From Hypericibacter sp050729195 (GTDB lineage: Bacteria > Pseudomonadota > Alphaproteobacteria > Dongiales > Dongiaceae), in contig NZ_JBOHKS010000241.1 of NCBI RefSeq assembly GCF_050729195.1, forward strand, positions 1 to 21,718: a stretch of DNA of 21,718 nucleotides, written 5' to 3'. The notes under the pieces were generated by a model. The model was not told the DNA's origin. It made no database searches and worked only from the letters and a program-made list of their open reading frames with translations. The position numbers and the translations under genes are program-made. Numbering within the stretch: the stretch's first letter is position 1; every line of letters starts with the position of its first letter. Below are positions 15,294-20,968 of this stretch, in pieces.

Positions 15294-15509
15294 GGTGGGG
15301 ATGTAGTGTCGGGGGGATGTGTGGAGAAGGGGTTAGCATAGGAAGGCGATTTCCCCCTTCCTAATAGGAGGTGAGGTTACTTCGGTAGCCCTCCAGTGTG
15401 TATCCAAAACAAGGGTTAGAATCCTCTAACGCCTCGGCATGTCGGTTGCGGCTCCGTAGAAGAATAGAAATGGAGATGATAGACTAATGGTTGCGTTTCG
15501 CATGCGCTT
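15294..15509. other. Lower-GC intergenic region without a recognisable gene
   Basis: Between the methyltransferase start and the IS3 remnant I see no credible ORF and no tRNA. A stretch near 15408 (GGGTTAGAATCC) superficially resembles a tRNA T-arm but no cloverleaf surrounds it. Base composition is clearly lower in GC than the flanks, consistent with inserted and decayed DNA. Confidence 0.5.
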
Positions 15510-15618
15510 TGGCCTGCTGCCGGTTCGGTTGACACGCTCTTAAGCTAATCCGACCTTCGCCTCGAACTCGATAGGGCTGAGATACCCGATCGTAGAATGT
15601 CTGCGCTTGGCGGGGAAC
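15510..15618 (-). mobile_element. IS3-family insertion sequence remnant (transposase 3' end)
   Basis: On the minus strand the last codons before the TAA at 15540-15542 read AKRRHSTIGYLSPIEFEAKV then GLA. The R-H-S-x-I-G-Y-x-S-P-x-E-F/Y-E pattern is the very C-terminus of IS3-family OrfB transposases (DDE, rve domain). Beyond the stop, GTTGACACG and GGCAGCAGGCC-type sequence (15510-15538) resembles the right end of such elements. The catalytic DDE region, OrfA and the other end are absent; homology stops near 15618. It is a dead scar. The ORF that extends upstream to 15878 is antisense to a better candidate gene and is not part of the transposase. Confidence 0.75.
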
Positions 15619-15689
15619 TTCTGGGGGTGTGCCGAAACCCTGGAAAATTTCGCGGGCCTCAAGGCCACGCTCGCAGAAGGCGAGGTAGA

Positions 15690-15932
15690 ATGCTCCGCGT
15701 GGAAACGAGCTTCCAAGATACTCCAGGCGATGATCACTATATTGTGTTGTATTACAACGGTCGCCCCTTGGAGGAACAACTCCAGGAGCTTGGTCTGAAA
15801 GACGGCGATGCCGTCATACTTTGGGAGCCCGACTGTGACTACACAGTCGAGGCGACGCTGCTGTTCGCCTATAAGCATCCAATGATGCTTAGACCGGCTC
15901 TGTGGGCTCGGGCGAAAACGAAATCAAGCTGA
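15690..15932 (+). CDS. Small orphan protein of unknown function
   Basis: An 80-codon frame with ATG at 15690, preceded closely by GGCGAGG. The frame is open further upstream to 15597, but that part overlaps the IS3 scar and reads as noise. The protein has an ordered-looking middle: DDHYIVLYYNGRPLEEQLQE, then LGLKDGDAVILWEPDCDYTVEATLLF, suggesting a small beta-barrel or beta-grasp fold of alternating strands, and ends KHPMMLRPALWARAKTKSS. I recognise no named family. Base composition is lower in GC than neighbours, and the gene sits beside transposon debris, so it may be acquired. It could also be a remnant. There is no clear partner gene; the carbonic anhydrase begins about 105 bp downstream on the same strand. 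Confidence 0.5.
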   Translation: MLRVETSFQDTPGDDHYIVLYYNGRPLEEQLQELGLKDGDAVILWEPDCDYTVEATLLFAYKHPMMLRPALWARAKTKSS

Positions 15933-15958
15933 GACACCACGCGGAACGCCGCCGTCTT

Positions 15959-16015
15959 GCGGGAAAGCCCGCCGTCGTCCACTGTGAGCCCCGCGCTCCC
16001 GGCACTGTCGGGAGC
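15959..16015 (+). promoter_or_regulatory. Two hairpins ahead of the carbonic anhydrase
   Basis: GCGGG-AAAG-CCCGC (15959-15972) and GCTCCCG-7 nt-CGGGAGC (15995-16001 with 16009-16015) are perfect stems of 5 and 7 bp. They lie in the gap between the small orphan gene and the carbonic anhydrase ATG at 16038. No T-tract follows, so they are not intrinsic terminators; they could be leader structure or chance in GC-rich DNA. Confidence 0.35.
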
Positions 16016-16037
16016 ATCGAACCCGGGGACCCACAAG

Positions 16038-16829
16038 ATGACATTCCTATTGCCGCCCGCATCCAACCGGTCGCTCTGCCTCTGCCAGGGACAGTGCCGG
16101 GGCCATGACGATACTGTCTTCGCCCCGTCACAAAACGAGGCGCCGGCCTCGGGCCTCTCGCGCCGGCATCTGCTGCGCGCCGGCATGGCCGCTACGGCCG
16201 CCGGCGTCCTCGCCGGTGCCATCGGCACCGCAGCGCCAACGTCCGCGCTGGCGCAAAGCACCATGTCGCCCGACGAGGCGCTCCAGGCGCTGATGGACGG
16301 CAATCAGCGCTTCATCAGCCGCAAGATGACCTCGGACAAGGAGGATCTGGCGATCCTGCAGGCCAATACGGTCGATAAGCAGGAGCCCTTCGCCTCGGTG
16401 CTGTCCTGCGCCGACTCCCGCGTGCCGGTCGAGCTGCTGTTCGACCAGAGCATCGGCCATGTCTTCGTCAACCGCGTCGCCGGCAACATTGCGACCTCGG
16501 AGATCATCGGCAGCATCGAATATGGCGTGGCGGTGCTCGGCACGCGCGTGCTGATGGTGCTGGGCCATTCCTCCTGCGGCGCGGCCAAGGCCGCGATCAC
16601 AGCCAAGGCGGTGCCGGGCCAGATCAGCGCGCTCTATCGCTATATCCGCCCGGCGGTGGACGCAGCCGGCGGCGATCTCGTGAAAACCATCCAGGCCAAC
16701 GCGCAGATCCAGGCCAAGCTGCTGAAGGAATCCTCACCCGTCATCGCCGACGCGATCAAGGGCGGCACGCTCAAGGTCGTGGCCGCCTATTACGATCTGG
16801 CGTCGGGCCAGGTGGCGCTGCTGGAGTAG
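16038..16829 (+). CDS. Beta-class carbonic anhydrase with Tat signal
   Basis: 263 residues from ATG 16038. It interconverts CO2 and bicarbonate with zinc. The zinc-site motifs are intact: CADSR (Cys124, Asp126, Arg128) and HSSC (His177, Cys180). SRRHLLRAG at 41-49 with a hydrophobic Ala/Gly-rich core and SALAQ is a twin-arginine signal, so the enzyme acts in the periplasm. Ahead of the twin arginines is an unusually long ~40-residue stretch with a Cys cluster (CLCQGQC, 14-20); related exported beta-carbonic anhydrases also carry cysteines before the Tat motif. The frame opens upstream to a TTG at 15957, but that part lacks conserved character. GGGGA about 11 bases before the ATG is a weak ribosome site. 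The gene is monocistronic and convergent with the adenylate cyclase gene. Confidence 0.92.
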   Translation: MTFLLPPASNRSLCLCQGQCRGHDDTVFAPSQNEAPASGLSRRHLLRAGMAATAAGVLAGAIGTAAPTSALAQSTMSPDEALQALMDGNQRFISRKMTSDKEDLAILQANTVDKQEPFASVLSCADSRVPVELLFDQSIGHVFVNRVAGNIATSEIIGSIEYGVAVLGTRVLMVLGHSSCGAAKAAITAKAVPGQISALYRYIRPAVDAAGGDLVKTIQANAQIQAKLLKESSPVIADAIKGGTLKVVAAYYDLASGQVALLE

Positions 16830-16842
16830 CGATTTGGCTTCC

Positions 16843-16870
16843 CCCTCGCGCCGCCCAGGCGGGGCGAGGG
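16843..16870. terminator. Hairpin between convergent genes, possible bidirectional terminator
   Basis: CCCTCGC (16843-16849) pairs with GCGAGGG (16864-16870), and inside it CCGCC pairs with GGCGG, giving about 12 bp with one mismatch. It lies 14 bp beyond the carbonic anhydrase stop and 27 bp before the convergent cyclase stop. No T-tract is present on either side, so it may protect 3' ends rather than terminate. Confidence 0.45.
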
Positions 16871-16896
16871 CCGGGATGACGAAGCCGCGAACGCCG

Positions 16897-18660
16897 TCAC
16901 TCCGGCATGCCGGCCAGGCGCAGGCATTCGACCAGATGCTGGGTGTCGCCCGCCTGCTTGAACCGAATTCTGGCGACGACTTTCTCGATGGTGCCGCCGG
17001 GCTGGCCCGCCAGACATCGCGCCACCAGTTCCCGGGCGCGGTCCGCCTGGCCGAGTTTCGCACAGCAGCCTGCCATCGCGGCGAGAGCGTAGCGTGAGCT
17101 ATTTTCCTCGCCTCGATCGAAATCCGCCAAGGCATCTGCGTAACGGCGCAGCACGAATTGGGCGATGCCCAGCGCGCGCCAATACCAGGGCGGCCCGAAA
17201 TACGGGTCCATGCGCCGTGCGTTCCGCAGCACCTCCAGTCCCTCTTCGGCACGGCCGACTTGAGAGAGCGCGGCACCATAGTCGGCCTGGTTCCACTGGT
17301 TGACCGGGTTGATCTGGACGCCGCGCTCCATATGACGCAGCGCCAGATCGAATGACCCCCGATCCAGATAGATCTGCCCCAGAATCGTGTGACAGGTGCT
17401 TTCATTGTCGGCCAGCTCGACAGCCCGCAGCGCCAGGGCGAAGGCGCGGTCCATGAGCTCCCTCGAGGCCGAAAGATCGTTCGCCCATTCGTGATTGAAG
17501 ACAGCCGCGAGGAGGCTGTGAGGGAGTCCGTATCCGGGGTCGATCTCGATCGCCCGTTCGAAGGCACGTTTGGCCTCCGCGGCCTCGGTCGGATCGTCCC
17601 AGGACAGCGCGTTGCCGCGCAGCATGAGGTCGTAGGCGGCGAGGCTCGTAGGCGGCTTGCGACGCGCGCGTTCGGCTTCGTTCACCTGCACACGGCCGAC
17701 CAGGGTTCCGACGATCGTTCGCACCACCTCGTCCTGCAGCGCGAACAGATCCGCCACCGCGCGATCGTAACGCTCGGCCCAGACATGATTGCCGGTCTCG
17801 GCGTCGATGAGCTGGGCCGTGATCCTGATGCGCTCTCCCATTCGGCGGACACTGCCCTCGACCAGGAAACGGGCACCGAGCTCGCGGCCGAGCCACGACA
17901 TGTCGACGGGCTTTCCCTTGAACCGGAAGGTCGAGTTGCGCGAGGTCACCGCCAGCGACGGCCAGCGCGACAGGTCCGTGATGATGTCCTCGGTAATGCC
18001 GTCGGCAAAATATTCCTGCTCCGGATCGCCGCTCATATTCAGGAAGGGCAGTACCGCGATCGAAGGCCGCGATGGCGTGAGCGGCTTGCCGCTTACGGCC
18101 GGCAACAGGGGCGTGGCCAAGCCGGAGACGCGGTAGACCTGCACCGGTTCCGCCATGTTCTTGAGGCTCCGTTCACCCAGATCCTCGAACTCGAGCCTGG
18201 TCTTGCCCTTCACATAGTTGAAGACGGTTCGGGACAGGAAAACCCCGCCGGGATCAGCCAGAGCCTCGAGCCTGGCCGCGATGTTGACGCCGTCGCCATA
18301 AAGGTCTCCGCCCTCCACCAGAACGTCGCCGAGATTGATGCCGATGCGGAGCACGATCTGTCCGTCCTGCGCTACGCTGGCATTGGCGGCATCCATGGCC
18401 TGCTGCAGCCGGGCGGCGCACTCGACGGCGTCCACGGCGCTGCCGAACTCGATCAGGGCCCCGTCGCCCATCAGCTTGACGATTCGACCGTGATGTTTGG
18501 AGACGGTGGGCTGGAGGATCTCCGAGCGCCGGGCCTTCAACGCGGCCAGCGTGCCGGCCTCGTCACGCTGCATCAATCGGCTGTATCCCACGACATCAGC
18601 GGCCAAGATCGCAGCCAGTCGGCGTTGAGCGCGTTCTTCCATCATCCGAGCCAACCACAT
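16897..18660 (-). CDS. Class III adenylate cyclase fused to TolB-like and TPR domains
   Basis: 587 residues. The N-terminal catalytic domain (about 12-180) has the metal aspartates Asp22 (AADVVGYSRLM) and Asp66 (KLMGDGALIEF), the purine-selecting pair Lys63/Asp123, and the transition-state residues Asn126 and Arg130 (DGVNIAARLE). Every catalytic position is filled, so it should make cAMP. Next comes IAVLPFLNMSGDPEQEYFAD through HVWAERYDR (201-305), the TolB/FlgO-like domain common in this architecture, then a TPR array (about 345-570). No membrane segment is evident. Such fusions are abundant in Rhizobiales and Rhodospirillales; the C-terminal part is presumed to sense protein partners. The start may be ATG 18660 or the ATG pair at 18645/18642 (MEERAQRRLAAILAADV), which fits the family better. 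Single gene, convergent with the carbonic anhydrase. Confidence 0.92.
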   Translation of the reverse strand: MWLARMMEERAQRRLAAILAADVVGYSRLMQRDEAGTLAALKARRSEILQPTVSKHHGRIVKLMGDGALIEFGSAVDAVECAARLQQAMDAANASVAQDGQIVLRIGINLGDVLVEGGDLYGDGVNIAARLEALADPGGVFLSRTVFNYVKGKTRLEFEDLGERSLKNMAEPVQVYRVSGLATPLLPAVSGKPLTPSRPSIAVLPFLNMSGDPEQEYFADGITEDIITDLSRWPSLAVTSRNSTFRFKGKPVDMSWLGRELGARFLVEGSVRRMGERIRITAQLIDAETGNHVWAERYDRAVADLFALQDEVVRTIVGTLVGRVQVNEAERARRKPPTSLAAYDLMLRGNALSWDDPTEAAEAKRAFERAIEIDPGYGLPHSLLAAVFNHEWANDLSASRELMDRAFALALRAVELADNESTCHTILGQIYLDRGSFDLALRHMERGVQINPVNQWNQADYGAALSQVGRAEEGLEVLRNARRMDPYFGPPWYWRALGIAQFVLRRYADALADFDRGEENSSRYALAAMAGCCAKLGQADRARELVARCLAGQPGGTIEKVVARIRFKQAGDTQHLVECLRLAGMPE

Positions 18661-18881
18661 TTCGTGGATGTTGCGCGGTCAGGCGCGGCTGAAGCGGGCG
18701 CCCGCCGCATCCTCAGGCGGCAAGACAGCGAAGCTGCCCCGGCCGGCTACGACGGCGAGCTTCAGGGCCTTGCCCCTGAAATCGCTCTCAGCCTGCTCCC
18801 TTTCCGTAAAGCCGTCGACAGGGTCTGGCGGCGGGTAAGGCGGCGTTGCCGAGCTGACGTGTCGTCCGGGCGCCGCCAGCC

Positions 18882-19223
18882 CTACTGCCCGCCGCCGATC
18901 ACCTCCACCGACGCCGCCTGGTCGGCGCGCAGGGTGATCTGGTAGGTCGCGTTGCTGCAGACCAGGACCCAGACCGGCTGATGCGTGGTCGAGAGGGTCG
19001 GGTCGCGGGTGGCGCTCAGCGACTTGTCGCAAGGATGCCCCTGCTGGCGGATCTGGCCGGCGAGGATGGTCGCGGGCGATTCCGGCCCGTTGGGATCGGC
19101 CGCGTCGGCCGCGAGGGCCAGCGTCGGCGCCAAGGCCAGCATCGCGCCCATCAGGCCCGCCATGATCGGATTGTTCTTCTCTGCGCGTTCCGTCTTCATC
19201 TTTCCCCATCCCCTGGCCCGCAT
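18882..19223 (-). CDS. Small exported protein of unknown function
   Basis: 113 residues from ATG 19223, chosen because AAGGAGG lies five bases upstream, the best ribosome site in this region; an inner ATG at 19199 (105 residues) is the alternative. The N-terminus has a charged head, then the hydrophobic PIMAGLMGAMLALAPTLALA with an AxA cleavage site before ADAADPNG, so it is secreted to the periplasm. The mature ~75 residues contain two cysteines (GHPCDKS and VLVCSNATYQITL), likely a disulphide, and end with VEVIGGGQ. The block QQGHPCDKSLSATRD followed by VWVLVCSNATYQITL recalls small periplasmic domains of unknown role. I recognise no named family. It is divergent from the lipoprotein gene. 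Confidence 0.78.
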   Translation of the reverse strand: MRARGWGKMKTERAEKNNPIMAGLMGAMLALAPTLALAADAADPNGPESPATILAGQIRQQGHPCDKSLSATRDPTLSTTHQPVWVLVCSNATYQITLRADQAASVEVIGGGQ

Positions 19224-19269
19224 CGACGCCTCCTTCCGGTGTCGTGAACCCGGTTTGGTGCCTCCCCAG

Positions 19270-19407
19270 GCCGCCGACGGGCGGGAGATGCCGTGATGAT
19301 GGTCAGGACCCAGGAGAACCGATCGGCGGCTCGCTGCGTTATTGGGGGCGATGCCCTTGAGCGGGCCCCACGGCCCCACATCTTCTGACATGTGGGGCGC
19401 CGTTTTT
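19270..19407 (+). ncRNA. Candidate structured RNA ending in an intrinsic terminator
   Basis: The divergent gap of ~205 bp between the exported protein and the lipoprotein gene is rich in pairing. GCCGCCGA (19270-19277) can pair with TCGGCGGC (19323-19330). GGGC-GAT-GCCC follows near 19357. CCCCACAT (19374-19381) pairs with ATGTGGGG (19390-19397), extended by CGG/CCG across a small bulge and followed at once by T5 (19403-19407). A terminator here cannot serve an upstream plus-strand gene, since none is nearby, and it lies 22 bp before the lipoprotein ATG. Either it attenuates that gene or it ends a short independent RNA. I do not recognise an Rfam family, and the 5' end is not defined. Confidence 0.35.
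19373..19407 (+). terminator. Intrinsic terminator-like hairpin in the lipoprotein leader
   Basis: GCCCCACAT (19373-19381), loop CTTCTGAC, ATGTGGGGC (19390-19398), then GCCG and TTTTT. With a two-base bulge the lower stem also closes, so the T-tract directly follows the stem. It stands between any promoter in the divergent region and the lipoprotein's Shine-Dalgarno, so read-through would be needed for expression from such a promoter. Confidence 0.65.
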
Positions 19408-19429
19408 CCCGTCAAGGAAGGATCTTGCT

Positions 19430-19837
19430 ATGTCTTTGTTCAAATCCATCATGCCCGGCGGGACCTTCATTTCCGGCCGCACAGCCCTTTTGGCGCTGCC
19501 GCTCCTGCTGTCGCTGACGGCCTGCGATCCCAATTTCCCCTGGATCGGCCCCGGCATCCAGTATCCCGGCTGGTCGCTGCCGCCGGTCGACACCACGATC
19601 ACCTCGCCCCAGGCCCCGCCGGCGCCCCAGGCCGAGACGGAAGCCGCGCTGCCGCAAGGGCCAGCCGGCTATTTCGTCTGGGATCCCGGTCATTGGCATT
19701 GGACCGGCGCGGATTTCGTCTGGATCGGCGGCCATTATGTCGAGCGGCCCTATCGCGGCTCGACCTGGGTCCCGGGCGAATGGGCCCAGGACAAGGACAA
19801 GACGGTGTGGATCTACACCCCCGGGCATTGGCGTTGA
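19430..19837 (+). CDS. YXWGXW repeat-containing lipoprotein
   Basis: 135 residues. The signal has LLALPLLLSL followed by the lipobox LTAC, so Cys32 would be lipidated and the protein anchored in a membrane. After a Pro-rich linker (45-75) come YXWGXW-type repeats: YFVWDPGHWHWTGADFVWIG, then GGHYVERPYRG, STWVPGEW and WIYTPGHW at the very end. These Trp/Gly/His-rich repeats are typical of small envelope proteins of unknown role in proteobacteria, often secreted or outer-membrane linked. The Shine-Dalgarno AAGGA seven bases before the ATG is clear. It is preceded by a terminator-like hairpin, so leader control is possible. The next gene follows 36 bp downstream and may be co-transcribed. Confidence 0.88.
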   Translation: MSLFKSIMPGGTFISGRTALLALPLLLSLTACDPNFPWIGPGIQYPGWSLPPVDTTITSPQAPPAPQAETEAALPQGPAGYFVWDPGHWHWTGADFVWIGGHYVERPYRGSTWVPGEWAQDKDKTVWIYTPGHWR

Positions 19838-19873
19838 GTGGGCGGCATTGAGAAGCGGGAACGGTAACGGCGC

Positions 19874-20704
19874 GTGGCGATCGGTGACGGGGCGGTGACG
19901 GCCGGACATCGGCGGCTGCGGAGACTTGGGTTGGCCGGGCTGCTGCTGGTGCCCCTGCTCGGGGCCACCATGCCCGGCGGGCCGGCCCTCGCCGCGGCGG
20001 GGTCCCTCCCGGCACCGCCCTGCGCGACGGGCGCGGCGGGCGATGCCGCCGCCTTCGCCGATCCGCCGAAGGCCCGGATCTGGCATTCACGCGATCTCGG
20101 CGACTGGCAGCCGCCGGCCTGCTTCGGCTGGCCGCCGATGGACCTGAACCTTGTGACCGCGCTCTCGGGAACCTTCGCCTTCGAGGGCGGCGGTGACGAT
20201 CTGCTGGCACGCTTCGGCGCGGCGTCGGACTGGAAGGGGGTCCGCTACTGGTCCGCGTCGGATCGGCGCTGGGAGACCTTCATCATCGACTCCGTGGCGC
20301 TGGTGGATTTCGAGCATCGACAGCGCCGGCCGGACTTCACGCCGGCGGAGCTGAAGAGCGGCGCCGATTTCTACTTCCTGCGCGCCGACAACCGGAGTGC
20401 CAAGCCGGTCATCTATCGCATGCAGGTCACCGAGGCCGGGCCCGACCGGCTGGTCGTGAAGATCGGGAATGTCAGCCCGATCTCGGCCCTCATCTTCACC
20501 CTGTTCGATTCCGGCGACATCCAGTCGACCTACTTCCTCGAGAAGATCGGCCCGGGCCGCTGGGGCTATTACGCGCTCACGGTGATGCATGAAGGCGCCA
20601 TGGTGCTCGGCAACCAGGACGAGTCCTATCTGACCCGGACCATCGCGATCTTCCGCCATCTCGCCGGCATCCCCACCGACCAGGAACCGCCACTGGTGCC
20701 GTAG
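19874..20704 (+). CDS. Exported protein, DUF6675-like
   Basis: 276 residues with a GTG start at 19874 (a later GTG at 19895 is possible). A Sec signal (LGLAGLLLVPLLGA, cleavage near ALAA) shows export. The mature part has blocks I associate with the DUF6675 family: WQPPACFGWPP (78-88), GVRYWSASDRRWETFIIDS (121-139), RRPDFTPAELKSG (150-162), YRMQVTEAGPDRLVVKIGN (181-199), STYFLEKIGPGRWGYYAL, and the terminal FRHLAGIPTDQEPP. The role of the family is unknown; no catalytic motif stands out. The name is from memory and should be confirmed by profile. It follows the lipoprotein by 36 bp on the same strand, so the two envelope proteins may share a transcript. It is followed by a pair of palindromic repeats. 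Confidence 0.82.
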   Translation: MAIGDGAVTAGHRRLRRLGLAGLLLVPLLGATMPGGPALAAAGSLPAPPCATGAAGDAAAFADPPKARIWHSRDLGDWQPPACFGWPPMDLNLVTALSGTFAFEGGGDDLLARFGAASDWKGVRYWSASDRRWETFIIDSVALVDFEHRQRRPDFTPAELKSGADFYFLRADNRSAKPVIYRMQVTEAGPDRLVVKIGNVSPISALIFTLFDSGDIQSTYFLEKIGPGRWGYYALTVMHEGAMVLGNQDESYLTRTIAIFRHLAGIPTDQEPPLVP

Positions 20705-20713
20705 AGGCGCGAT

Positions 20714-20798
20714 GCCTCTCCTCCTGTCATCGCCGGGCTCGACCCGGCGATCCAAGGCCGCCGAGACTGGATGCCCGGATCAAGTCCGGGCATGACAG
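20714..20798. repeat. Two-hairpin palindromic repeat, copy B
   Basis: An 85-bp unit containing TCGCCGGG-CTCGA-CCCGGCGA and ATGCCCGGA-TCAAG-TCCGGGCAT, bounded by CTGTCAT and ATGACAG. It is 10 bp past the DUF6675-like stop. Copy C, 130 bp to the right, differs at three positions. Elements of this kind act as mRNA 3'-end structures or are RAYT-type or similar dispersed repeats; no mobilising gene is present here. Confidence 0.85.
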
Positions 20799-20843
20799 CG
20801 GCGGAGGACCGGGTGCGATGGGGCTATCTCGACGTGTCGCGAC

Positions 20844-20928
20844 GCCTCTCCTCCTGTCATCGCCGGGCTCGACCCGGCGATCCAGGGCCGTTGAGACTGG
20901 ATGCCCGGATCAAGTCCGGGCATGACAG
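20844..20928. repeat. Two-hairpin palindromic repeat, copy C
   Basis: The same 85-bp unit as 20714-20798 with three substitutions, offset by exactly 130 bp, and 40 bp from the stop codon of the convergent solute-binding protein gene. The ~45 bp between the copies is unique. The 264-bp gap 20705-20968 therefore contains only repeats and no gene. Confidence 0.85.
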
Positions 20929-20968
20929 GCTTTGCGGAATCGAGTCCAACGCTGATCTCTCGTCCGCA

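Noticed and set aside
15400..15440. tRNA-like T-arm (GGTTAGAATCC)
   Set aside because: The T-loop lacks the TTCGA core and no acceptor, D or anticodon stems can be drawn around it.
15540..15878. 112-codon minus-strand ORF as an intact gene
   Set aside because: Only the last ~23 codons match an IS3 transposase; the rest is antisense to the small plus-strand gene, so it is a chance fusion.
18679..18870. Minus-strand tail encoding PPYPPPDPVDGFTEREQAES and onward, ending FSRA
   Set aside because: It reads like a plausible small protein of about 60 residues, but no ATG, GTG or TTG start exists in frame outside the overlapping exported-protein gene, so it cannot be supported.
19250..19330. Possible 4.5S (small SRP) RNA, because GTGAACCCGG and GGTCAGG both occur
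   Set aside because: The conserved apical GGAA loop and AGCAG side are not in the correct order after GGTCAGG on either strand.
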